This document shows positions 1 through 5,498 of a stretch of DNA of 7,262 bases, piece by piece (positions within the stretch are counted from its first letter, which is position 1; each line of letters opens with the position of its first letter). This stretch comes from Sulfurovum sp. (lineage in GTDB: Bacteria; Campylobacterota; Campylobacteria; Campylobacterales; Sulfurovaceae). The notes beneath the pieces were generated by a model that had not been told where the DNA came from, ran no database searches, and worked only from the letters and a program-made list of their open reading frames with translations. The stretch is from assembly GCA_026984165.1 (NCBI GenBank), contig JALSSQ010000308.1, positions 1 through 7,262 on the forward strand. The letters are read 5' to 3'. A program made the position numbers and the translations under genes.

Positions 1-1
1 T

Positions 2-991
2 ACAGAATGGAACAATACTCATCCAAATGCACCTGAAGTACAAAGATTACTCATTCCGCTTTATTTGACTATTAATCAAATAACTTCTGCCAAAACAGAA
101 GCAGAAGATTTGATAGAACGTTCTTCCAATCCTATGGACTTGGAGCTTGCTTCAAACACATTTTTATATGCAGGCGAATATAAACGTGCTTTGTCACTAC
201 TTACCAAATCTTACCATACATTGCCTACAGAGAATGTCTTGCTTCGTATGGTAGATATAATGGATCAATATACAGGTGAACGTAAGCGAGCCATTCAATT
301 ACTTGAAACACATCGTCGGATGAATAAATCATCTAATGAGATATTGGCAAAGTTGCTTGTTTTATATAGTAAAGAAAAAGATATTAATGGTTTGCTTGAA
401 ACATATAAAACATTATATGGACAAACAAAAGATAAAAAAATACTTTCTAAAATAATAGATATTTATGTTTATCAGCGGGATATAAATGGTGCAATATCAT
501 TTTTGGAAAAACATTCTGTCGGAGAGATGATTTTGTATGATTTGTATAAAAATAAAAAACTTTTTAATAAAGCATTGAAACTTGCACAAAACCAATATAA
601 GAAAACAAAAGATGCACGATGGCTTGCTGAAAAAGGTATATTACTGTTCGAAAAGGCCAAAGATAAAAATGATAAAAAAATGATAGCAGATGTTGTTTCT
701 ACTTTTGATAAGGCTTTACGTTTAGGTGTGGATGATAGTATCTATTTGAATTATTATGGATATACATTGATTGATAAAGAAGTAGATATCAAAAAAGGTA
801 TGAAAATTATCAAAGATGCACTTAAGCAACAGCCTGATAATACATATTACTTAGACTCTTTAGCTTGGGGATATTATAAAGAACATCAATGTAAAAAAGC
901 GTATAAATTGATGAAGAAAGTCGTGGATGAAGAAGGGTTAGAAGAAGATGAGATTAGTGACCACTGGCATGCTATTAGGCAGTGTAAATAA
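2..991 (+). CDS. TPR-repeat protein, 5' end missing (partial)
   Basis: The reading frame is open from the first bases of the window, so the gene starts upstream. A TTG at 65 is only an internal Leu codon, because the frame continues before it (TEWNNTHPNAPEVQ and so on). The visible 329 residues are helical and degenerate TPR-like throughout. The best repeats are near the N-terminal side (LASNTFLYAGEYKRALSLL) and at the C-terminus, where a YLNYYGYTLID segment is followed by a canonical repeat (QQPDNTYYLDSLAWGYYK, then KKAYKLMKKVV). This C-terminal pattern is typical of bacterial TPR scaffold proteins of several hundred residues. Such proteins mediate protein-protein contacts; the partner cannot be told from here. 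No membrane segment is visible in this part. Lys/Asn-rich AT-biased codons (many AAA, AAT, ATA) are more extreme than in the neighbouring trpC. The gene ends 44 bp before trpC, which appears to have its own promoter, so co-transcription is not required. Confidence 0.85.
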   Translation, partial: TEWNNTHPNAPEVQRLLIPLYLTINQITSAKTEAEDLIERSSNPMDLELASNTFLYAGEYKRALSLLTKSYHTLPTENVLLRMVDIMDQYTGERKRAIQLLETHRRMNKSSNEILAKLLVLYSKEKDINGLLETYKTLYGQTKDKKILSKIIDIYVYQRDINGAISFLEKHSVGEMILYDLYKNKKLFNKALKLAQNQYKKTKDARWLAEKGILLFEKAKDKNDKKMIADVVSTFDKALRLGVDDSIYLNYYGYTLIDKEVDIKKGMKIIKDALKQQPDNTYYLDSLAWGYYKEHQCKKAYKLMKKVVDEEGLEEDEISDHWHAIRQCK

Positions 992-1000
992 AAGTTAGAA

Positions 1001-1006
1001 TATAAT
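1001..1006 (+). promoter_or_regulatory. Putative -10 box of trpC
   Basis: A perfect TATAAT lies in the 44-bp gap between the TPR gene and trpC. It would place a transcription start near 1013 and give a leader of roughly 23 nt. A weak AAGG Shine-Dalgarno-like element follows at 1023-1026, nine bases before the ATG. No convincing -35 hexamer is seen, which is usual for Campylobacterota promoters. Confidence 0.55.
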
Positions 1007-1035
1007 ACAAAAAAATTCGCCTAAGGCAGACATCG

Positions 1036-1830
1036 ATGGCTCAGATATTAGATGAAATTATTAAAAAAACAAAAACAGATTTAGAGAAACGTAAAGTTGA
1101 CTTTCCTATGGAGTGGTTAGGGCGTTCACTCTCTTTTAATCCTTTTGTACCTAAAGACGTAAAGTCTGCACTTCGTTCTACAGAAGAGAATCCTTATCGT
1201 ATCATCGCTGAAGTCAAAAAAGCGAGCCCATCAAAAGGGGTGATACGTGAAGACTTTGACCCTATGAATATCGCACAAGCCTATGAAAAGGGTGGGGCGG
1301 ATTCTCTCTCTATTTTGACAGAGCCACATTTTTTTCAGGGAGATAAAGAGTACTTGGGTATGATACGTCGCTATGTGAATCTTCCTTTGCTTAGAAAAGA
1401 TTTTATTATAGACAAGTATCAGGTACTTGAAGCACTTGCTTTTGGTGCGGACTATATTTTACTTATCGCTATGGCACTTAGTCGTAAAGAGCTTAAAGAG
1501 TTACATGATTACGCACTACATTTAGGGCTTGATGTGCTTGTAGAAGTGCATAACAAAACAGACCTTGTAAAAGCTATTTTTGCAGGGGCAGACATCATTG
1601 GTATTAACCACCGTAACCTTGAGAGTTTTGAGATGGACATGAGCCTCAGTGAGAGACTGATTCCACTGATTCCTCATGGAAAAATTATCGTTGCAGAGTC
1701 TGGGATTAATGACCATGAGACCGTGGTGGAACTTTCTAAAGTTGGGGCAGATGCCTTTTTGGTTGGCGAACATTTTATGCGTCAAGATGATATTACGGCA
1801 GCAATAAAAGCTGTAAAATATGGGGTCTAA
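1036..1830 (+). CDS. trpC: Indole-3-glycerol phosphate synthase
   Basis: This cytoplasmic enzyme converts 1-(2-carboxyphenylamino)-1-deoxyribulose 5-phosphate to indole-3-glycerol phosphate in tryptophan synthesis. The 264-residue length fits a monofunctional TIM-barrel TrpC, with no fused TrpF domain. Family motifs are all present in order: IIAEVKKASPSKG (57-68), LLRKDFIIDKYQV (118-130), GADYILLIAMAL (137-148), VLVEVHNKTDL (167-177), IGINHRNL (188-195), VAESGI (219-224) and AFLVGEHFMR (240-249). By alignment from memory with the Sulfolobus enzyme, the active-site residues correspond to E59, K61, K121, E170, N191, E221 and S222, so the enzyme should be active. The ATG at 1036 has a weak upstream AAGG. 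No other trp gene is adjacent, so trpC stands alone here, apparently behind its own -10 box and before a convergent hairpin. Confidence 0.97.
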   Translation: MAQILDEIIKKTKTDLEKRKVDFPMEWLGRSLSFNPFVPKDVKSALRSTEENPYRIIAEVKKASPSKGVIREDFDPMNIAQAYEKGGADSLSILTEPHFFQGDKEYLGMIRRYVNLPLLRKDFIIDKYQVLEALAFGADYILLIAMALSRKELKELHDYALHLGLDVLVEVHNKTDLVKAIFAGADIIGINHRNLESFEMDMSLSERLIPLIPHGKIIVAESGINDHETVVELSKVGADAFLVGEHFMRQDDITAAIKAVKYGV

Positions 1831-1879
1831 CTTCATAACTTTAAACGTTTTATTTCTTTTGCCTCTTATTTAAACTGTG

Positions 1880-1957
1880 GCGTTGTTTTCTTTGTTACTT
1901 TTTTCTTTTTTGTACTGCGACAAAATAGAAAAGAGTAACCAAAAAAGAAAAAAACGC
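1880..1957. terminator. Long imperfect inverted repeat between convergent trpC and yqeY
   Basis: The core arms are 1894-1912 (GTTAC, T-run, C, T-run, G) and 1921-1939, which match as an inverted repeat at 17 of 19 positions around an 8-nt loop (1913-1920). The pairing continues outward less perfectly, including GCGTT at the left edge against AACGC at the right edge. The structure sits between two convergent genes and is T-rich on one arm and A-rich on the other, so a bidirectional terminator is the simplest role. The outer part and the odd T/C/A composition would also fit a dispersed intergenic repeat. Nothing else coding-like is seen in the 161-bp gap. Confidence 0.55.
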
Positions 1958-1991
1958 AACCACTATCGCGACTGCAAGTTTATTTGATTAT

Positions 1992-2435
1992 TCAACTTAA
2001 TAATTTTTTCACTACTTGATTGATACGTCCACCATCGGCACGGCTTCCTATGGCTGCTTTGGCTGCACCCATGACTTTTCCCATATCTTTCATACTTTCA
2101 GCACCTGTTGAAGCTATCACTTCTTTAAGTACAGTTTCTAATTCGGCATCATCCATTGGCTCAGGCAGGTAGGATTTAACGATAGCTATTTCAGCATCTT
2201 CTTTTTCTACAAGATCATCACGTCCTGCATCTTCAAACTGTGCTTTGGCATCTTCTCTTTGTTTAAGATATTTCATCAGGATGCTTTCTACATCCGCATC
2301 TGTTACCTCTCTACGTTCATCGACTTCTATCTGTTTGATGCTTGCTTGTATATTACGAAGTGTGTCTCTTTTGGCAATTTCTTTGGCTCTCATAGCATCT
2401 TTTACGTCTGATTTGATTTGGTCTTTTAAACTCAT
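1992..2435 (-). CDS. yqeY: GatB/YqeY domain protein (YqeY family)
   Basis: This 147-residue protein is full length for stand-alone YqeY proteins, which resemble the C-terminal tRNA-binding tail domain of the GatB subunit of Asp/Glu-tRNA amidotransferase. The exact role of stand-alone YqeY is not settled. Family signatures seen are MSLKDQIKSDVKDAMRAKE at the N-terminus, RDTLRNIQASIKQIE (23-37), the SYLPEPMDDAELE stretch (88-100) and the C-terminal MKDMGKVMGAAKA plus SRADGGRINQVVKKLL (115-146). Two ATGs are adjacent (2438 and 2435). The Shine-Dalgarno AAGGA at 2444-2448 lies 4 nt before the first and 7 nt before the second, so the second is chosen, which also gives the family-like MSLK start. 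The gene diverges from the small gene at 2513 and has a hairpin in its leader. Confidence 0.93.
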   Translation of the reverse strand: MSLKDQIKSDVKDAMRAKEIAKRDTLRNIQASIKQIEVDERREVTDADVESILMKYLKQREDAKAQFEDAGRDDLVEKEDAEIAIVKSYLPEPMDDAELETVLKEVIASTGAESMKDMGKVMGAAKAAIGSRADGGRINQVVKKLLS

Positions 2436-2458
2436 CATATATTCCTTGGAGTAAATTA

Positions 2459-2482
2459 AACCCTCTGATTAATGAGAGGGTT
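2459..2482 (-). promoter_or_regulatory. Stem-loop in the 5' leader of yqeY
   Basis: A perfect 8-bp inverted repeat AACCCTCT / AGAGGGTT (2459-2466 and 2475-2482) surrounds an 8-nt loop. Read on the minus strand it begins about 5 nt after the predicted transcription start (near 2487) and ends 10 nt before the yqeY Shine-Dalgarno. It is followed by the U-rich UUUAAUUU-like stretch. A 5' stabilising hairpin, a translational control element or a weak attenuator are all possible. It cannot be an ordinary gene-end terminator because the flanking genes are divergent. Confidence 0.5.
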
Positions 2483-2493
2483 CATTTATAAAA

Positions 2494-2506
2494 ATTATAC
2501 TATAAT
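2494..2506. promoter_or_regulatory. Symmetric divergent promoter: back-to-back -10 boxes
   Basis: The 13-bp palindrome ATTATACTATAAT carries TATAAT on the plus strand (2501-2506) and TATAAT on the minus strand (2499-2494), sharing the single central base 2500. The plus-strand box points to the gene at 2513 and the minus-strand box to yqeY. Usual -10 to start spacing puts the plus start on the A of the ATG at 2513 and the minus start near 2487. Confidence 0.6.
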
Positions 2507-2512
2507 CCCCCT

Positions 2513-2779
2513 ATGATAATTACAATAGAAGATAAACAGTTTGACACCAAAGAGATTACGCAGCTTTATCCGGCTGTGATGATAAAAACAGGTTATGAAG
2601 AGGAAACAACACAAGTGAGCCTTGAATGGATAGAAGTCGAAGGTAAAGACAAAGTAGAAGTGGTAGGGTATGGACTTTTTATTATTTTAAAAGATGAACA
2701 AAAACACTCTTTTATTTTTGATACGAGAAAAGAGATGGATGAAGCCATAGGAAGAGTGGCATCACAATTAAAAAAATAA
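2513..2779 (+). CDS. Small conserved-looking hypothetical protein (88 aa)
   Basis: I do not recognise the family. The 88-residue product is acidic-to-mixed, soluble and without signal peptide or membrane segment. It opens MIITIEDKQFDTKEITQLYP and alternates hydrophobic and charged residues (KVEVVGYGLFIILKDEQKHSFIF), suggesting a small beta-rich fold ending in a C-terminal helix (KEMDEAIGRVASQLKK). Codon use is like the neighbours. There is no Shine-Dalgarno: the ATG is preceded by a C-run and a TATAAT box ends 6 nt upstream, so the transcript may begin at the ATG itself. An internal start is less likely because it would remove the first beta strand. It ends 60 bp before the membrane TPR gene. 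Confidence 0.78.
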   Translation: MIITIEDKQFDTKEITQLYPAVMIKTGYEEETTQVSLEWIEVEGKDKVEVVGYGLFIILKDEQKHSFIFDTRKEMDEAIGRVASQLKK

Positions 2780-2809
2780 CATTTTCTTTAGATTTAAGTT
2801 AGATTATCT

Positions 2810-2815
2810 TATTAT
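2810..2815 (+). promoter_or_regulatory. Possible -10 box of the TPR/zinc-ribbon gene pair
   Basis: TATTAT (5 of 6 matches to TATAAT) lies 24 nt before the ATG at 2840. A TTTAGA (4 of 6 matches to TTGACA) lies 17 bp further upstream at 2787-2792. The region is AT-rich, so this is a weak prediction. Confidence 0.35.
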
Positions 2816-2839
2816 TCGGTATCTAATTTGGGAGCATTT

Positions 2840-3487
2840 ATGACTACATTTCAACTTTTACTTCTTATTATTGCTGCTGGCGTTTTTTATCTCTTTTTTA
2901 AGCAACTTTTTTCAGGGAGTTACCCAAAACGCGGCATAGACTTTGACGCAAAAATTGCTGACGAGCAAATTGGTGGTATTAATCGTCCAGACAAAACATT
3001 TTCTACCCCTGCTATCGAACCTACACGTATTGAACAACTCCTTGCTATGGCAGATGAAGCTGTAGAAAAAAAGGATTATGATGAAGCCAAAAAAGCATTA
3101 GCTTCAGCGCTTATCATAGAGCCAGAAAATATGGATGCTTTACAGAAAATGGGCTATGTTTCTATGCAGACCAAAGAGTATGCAGAAGCCAAAGAAATCT
3201 TTGAGAAACTCATTGCTATCGATGACAATGACGATATGGCACATGACTTGCTTGCCAATGCACTTCATAAACTTGGAGAGGATGAAGCTGCACAGAAACA
3301 CCATGAAAAAGCGATTGAAATTGACCCCGATTATGCACCACATCACTTTAATTATGCTAATACCCTGTATGATTTGAAAGATAATAAAGGTGCATTATTG
3401 GAATATAAAAAAGCATATGCTTTGGACAATTCCCTTGATGTTGCCAAAGAAATGATAAATAAATTAGGAATAAGCCATGAAAAGTAG
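2840..3487 (+). CDS. Membrane-anchored TPR protein
   Basis: The product has 215 residues. An N-terminal hydrophobic helix (about 4-20, QLLLLIIAAGVFYLFF) followed by Lys/Arg predicts a single membrane anchor. A short linker (about 30-62) precedes four TPR units at about 64-97, 98-131, 132-165 and 166-199. Each has the TPR-type Ala/Gly, Tyr/Ala and Pro spacing, for example EKKDYDEAKKALASALIIEP and GEDEAAQKHHEKAIEIDP. The protein probably acts as an envelope scaffold; no enzyme domain or partner is visible. The ATG at 2840 is preferred to the TTG at 2828 because GGGAG (2830-2834) lies 5 nt before it and the hydrophobic helix then begins at once. The last 11 bp overlap the next gene, so the two are probably translated from one mRNA. 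Confidence 0.88.
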   Translation: MTTFQLLLLIIAAGVFYLFFKQLFSGSYPKRGIDFDAKIADEQIGGINRPDKTFSTPAIEPTRIEQLLAMADEAVEKKDYDEAKKALASALIIEPENMDALQKMGYVSMQTKEYAEAKEIFEKLIAIDDNDDMAHDLLANALHKLGEDEAAQKHHEKAIEIDPDYAPHHFNYANTLYDLKDNKGALLEYKKAYALDNSLDVAKEMINKLGISHEK

Positions 3488-3707
3488 TGCTTGTTTTGTG
3501 ACACAAGAAGCAACCAAAGAGATACTTTTGCGTGTTACGAATGTATGTGGGGAGTGTTATAATGATCTCAACTTAGGAGATACGATTCACTATGATATGC
3601 AAAACTATAGATTTTTATGTGATTGTTGTCAAAAGAAACTTTGTTCTATGATGAATGATGATTGTGAAATTGTTTATGATGAAGCAGAACCAAGTCTTTT
3701 TTGTTAA
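3477..3707 (+). CDS. Cys-rich, zinc-ribbon-like small protein (76 aa)
   Basis: I do not recognise a named family. Nine of 76 residues are Cys (6, 24, 27, 48, 50, 51, 56, 63, 76). The pairs C24-G-E-C27 and C48-D-C-C51 are 20 residues apart and form the CxxC...CxxC arrangement of a treble-clef or zinc-ribbon metal site; C56 may be an extra ligand. There is no signal peptide or membrane segment, so a cytoplasmic metal-binding protein is inferred. The ATG has a good Shine-Dalgarno AGGAA (3466-3470) at 6-nt spacing, placed inside the end of the upstream TPR gene. The 11-bp overlap indicates translational coupling and perhaps a joint function. Its stop overlaps the convergent pdxA stop. Confidence 0.82.
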   Translation: MKSSACFVTQEATKEILLRVTNVCGECYNDLNLGDTIHYDMQNYRFLCDCCQKKLCSMMNDDCEIVYDEAEPSLFC

Positions 3708-4648
3708 TGTTTTACGATATACTTTATAGCATTGATATAACTTAGATGATTAAGTTCTACCCCTTTATAGGCGATGTCAAAGGCTGTACCATGGTCAACC
3801 GAAGTACGTAAAATAGGCAAATTTAACGATACATTAATCCCCTCATCAAAATACAATGCTTTGAGTGGTGAGAGCCCTTGGTCATGGTACATAGCGATGT
3901 AATGTGTGTAGTTTTTTCGCACATTAGGGGTAAAGGCAACATCAGGCACCATAGGTGCAGTGAAGAGTGAGGAGTGAGGAGTGAGGAGTGAGGGATTTTC
4001 TTTTTTTAGATACGTTGTTGCATGATTAATAGCTTTCTGAATTATAATCTCTTCATCCCCTAATACTCCGTCATCTCCTGCATGAGGATTGAGACCCAAT
4101 ACTGCAACAGTAGTGGAGGGTTTGGCAGTATGGTAAAAATCAACCAAAAAGCGAGTCAAATCTTTTTCGTTGATGCTGGAAGCCACCTCTTTCAGTGGTA
4201 TATGCTCCGTAAACAAAGCCACATACATCTTCTCACACCCAAGCATCATAATCGCCTCTGCATCAAAGAAATCACGCAAGGCATCGGTGTGTCCCTTATA
4301 TTTAACCCCTGCGAGTTCCCATGCTTTTTTATGTATAGGCAGTGTACAGATGGCATCTACTTTTTTACTGCGTGCCAGTTCGACAGCCATTACAAAAGAA
4401 GCATAAGCGTAGGCTCCACTCTTTTTGCTTATTATCCCAGCCTCTATCTCAAATTTTGGCGCTATGTTTTCGATGGTGTGAAAATCATGGGGAATGCTCA
4501 TGTTGAGCTTTTGTGCTGCTTGTTGTAGCATGACTTTGTCTATGCAGTAAAGTGGACTGATGTCTTTTGAAAGTGTTGCATGGTTTTCAAGGGCTATCTG
4601 TATGCCTATACCATTGAGGTCACCGATGCTTATGGCTACTTTTTTCAT
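3704..4648 (-). CDS. pdxA: 4-hydroxythreonine-4-phosphate dehydrogenase
   Basis: PdxA oxidises 4-phosphohydroxy-L-threonine with NAD(P); the product decarboxylates to 3-amino-2-oxopropyl phosphate, the partner substrate of PdxJ in pyridoxine 5'-phosphate synthesis. The 314-residue length is slightly short of the E. coli enzyme (about 329). Motifs seen are the N-terminal AISIGDLNGIGIQIAL, CTLPIHKKA, GHTD (H120), the metal-binding His equivalents H149 (EHIPL), H189 (NPHAGD) and H255 (YHDQGL), and the C-terminal RTSVDHGTAFDIAYKG. Two adjacent ATGs exist (4651 and 4648); AGGA lies 4 nt before the first and 7 nt before the second, so the second is chosen. Residues about 219-228 (PSLLTPHSSL) are encoded by a perfect heptanucleotide tandem repeat, apparently an added surface loop. 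The gene follows pdxJ across a REP-type palindrome pair and is convergent with the Cys-rich gene. Confidence 0.95.
   Translation of the reverse strand: MKKVAISIGDLNGIGIQIALENHATLSKDISPLYCIDKVMLQQAAQKLNMSIPHDFHTIENIAPKFEIEAGIISKKSGAYAYASFVMAVELARSKKVDAICTLPIHKKAWELAGVKYKGHTDALRDFFDAEAIMMLGCEKMYVALFTEHIPLKEVASSINEKDLTRFLVDFYHTAKPSTTVAVLGLNPHAGDDGVLGDEEIIIQKAINHATTYLKKENPSLLTPHSSLFTAPMVPDVAFTPNVRKNYTHYIAMYHDQGLSPLKALYFDEGINVSLNLPILRTSVDHGTAFDIAYKGVELNHLSYINAIKYIVKH
3965..3992. repeat. Heptanucleotide tandem repeat, (GAGTGAG)x4, inside pdxA
   Basis: Four perfect, contiguous copies of GAGTGAG occur at 3965-3971, 3972-3978, 3979-3985 and 3986-3992 on the plus strand (CTCACTC on the pdxA coding strand). 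Seven is not a multiple of three, so gain or loss of one or two units would frameshift pdxA, whereas three units would add or remove seven residues. The repeat falls between the NPHAGD motif and the conserved TAPMVPDVAF segment. Confidence 0.9.
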
Positions 4649-4658
4649 CATTTCATCC

Positions 4659-4715
4659 TGTAGGGTGCGTAATCACGCACCATCATATTTTTGGTGCGTG
4701 ATTACGCACCCTACA
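4659..4715. repeat. Pair of inverted REP-like palindromes (BIME-type) between pdxJ and pdxA
   Basis: Two perfect 24-bp arms (4659-4682 and 4692-4715) flank a 9-nt spacer. Each arm is itself a hairpin, GGTGCGT-AATC-ACGCACC (4664-4681) and its inverse (4693-4710), and each is bordered on its outer side by GTAG (4660-4663 plus strand; 4714-4711 minus strand). GTAG plus an adjacent palindrome is the known architecture of REP sequences mobilised by REP-associated tyrosine transposases (RAYTs), and two in inverted order form a BIME. The element starts directly after the pdxJ stop codon and its last base is the first base of the pdxA Shine-Dalgarno AGGA. GC content is clearly above the surroundings. 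No transposase gene is in the window. It has no U-run, so it is not a standard terminator for readthrough from pdxJ. Confidence 0.85.
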
Positions 4716-5498
4716 TTAACGTATCAGTTTCGCTTTCATATCAAGTATCGCCTGTTCCAATCCCACATACACAGAACGCGCCACGATGCTTTGCCCAATG
4801 TTCAACTCTTCTATGGTTTCTATCTCCACGATGTTTGTAACATTTTGCATATTGAGTCCATGTCCTGCGGCGACTTTGAGTCCAAACTCCATGGCATCAC
4901 AGCTTAGTAGGCGTAGGTTACAGAGTTCATCCGCTAGCATCTGTTTGAGTATTTTACGTGAGAGCTTCAGTTCTGGGATGCTGTGGTGGGTTTTGCCTAG
5001 GTTGGAGTAAAGCATGGCATAGATGTTTGCATATTTTCCTGTATGAAACTCTATCCATTCTACGCCCAAATCTAGTGACGCTTTAACGGCAGCGAGGGTA
5101 GGGTCTATGAAGAGTGAGACTTCTATTTCTCGGGCTTGTAGCCTTTTGATAGCCTCTTTAAGTTTAGGCTGTTCACCTTCAACGGCAAGTCCACCTTCTG
5201 TGGTCACCTCTTCACGTTTTTCAGGTACGAGGGTGACTCTGTGTGGGTGTAACTCGCAAGCGATGTCTATCATGCTTGGTTCTGTGGCGCACTCTAGGTT
5301 GACAGGGAGGCTTGAGAGTTCTATGATGTTTTTGGCATCGCTGTCTTGCATATGCCGTCTGTCTTCACGTAGATGTATGGTAATCTGGTCTGCCCCCGCA
5401 CGTTTGCAGATGCTAAGTGCATCAAGTGGGTTTGGGTCTGCTACTTTTCTAGCTTCACGCAGTACGGCAATGTGGTCAATATTTACACCCAAATTCAT
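4716..5498 (-). CDS. pdxJ: Pyridoxine 5'-phosphate synthase
   Basis: PdxJ condenses 1-deoxy-D-xylulose 5-phosphate with 3-amino-2-oxopropyl phosphate, the product of PdxA, to give pyridoxine 5'-phosphate. The 260-residue TIM barrel carries LGVNIDHIAVLREAR (3-17), GADQITIHLREDRRHM (35-50), PVNLECA (65-71), VTLVPEKREEVTTEGG (88-103), WIEFHTGKYA (148-157) and AAGHGLN (210-216). By comparison with E. coli PdxJ recalled from memory, H42, E69 and H213 match catalytic H45, E72 and H193. It is longer than the E. coli protein (243) through an insertion after HTGKYA (about 158-195), as in Helicobacter and Campylobacter PdxJ. The ATG is preceded by GGAGA (5508-5512) at good spacing. It is the first gene of a pdxJ-pdxA operon on the minus strand. 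Confidence 0.96.
   Translation of the reverse strand: MNLGVNIDHIAVLREARKVADPNPLDALSICKRAGADQITIHLREDRRHMQDSDAKNIIELSSLPVNLECATEPSMIDIACELHPHRVTLVPEKREEVTTEGGLAVEGEQPKLKEAIKRLQAREIEVSLFIDPTLAAVKASLDLGVEWIEFHTGKYANIYAMLYSNLGKTHHSIPELKLSRKILKQMLADELCNLRLLSCDAMEFGLKVAAGHGLNMQNVTNIVEIETIEELNIGQSIVARSVYVGLEQAILDMKAKLIR

Noticed and set aside
65..67. TTG as the start of the first TPR gene
   Set aside because: The frame is open to the window edge with normal-looking protein sequence before it, so the gene is 5'-truncated by the window.
1522..1836. Minus-strand ORF over the 3' half of trpC
   Set aside because: It is a shadow of a well-conserved gene; the Cys/His-rich look comes from the reverse reading of trpC codons.
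2828..2839. TTG start for the membrane TPR protein
   Set aside because: The ATG at 2840 has GGGAG at good spacing; from the TTG that Shine-Dalgarno would be inside the gene.
3965..3992. CRISPR-like repeat array
   Set aside because: The copies are only 7 bp and contiguous, with no spacers, and they lie within a coding gene.
4082..4528. 148-aa plus-strand ORF opposite pdxA
   Set aside because: It lies wholly antisense to pdxA, has a shadow-like composition and no family resemblance. The same holds for the long plus-strand ORFs at 4560-4907 and 5107-5520.
4659..4715. Intrinsic terminator between pdxJ and pdxA
   Set aside because: The stem is strong but no U-run follows in the direction of transcription, and the GTAG-hairpin symmetry fits a REP pair better.
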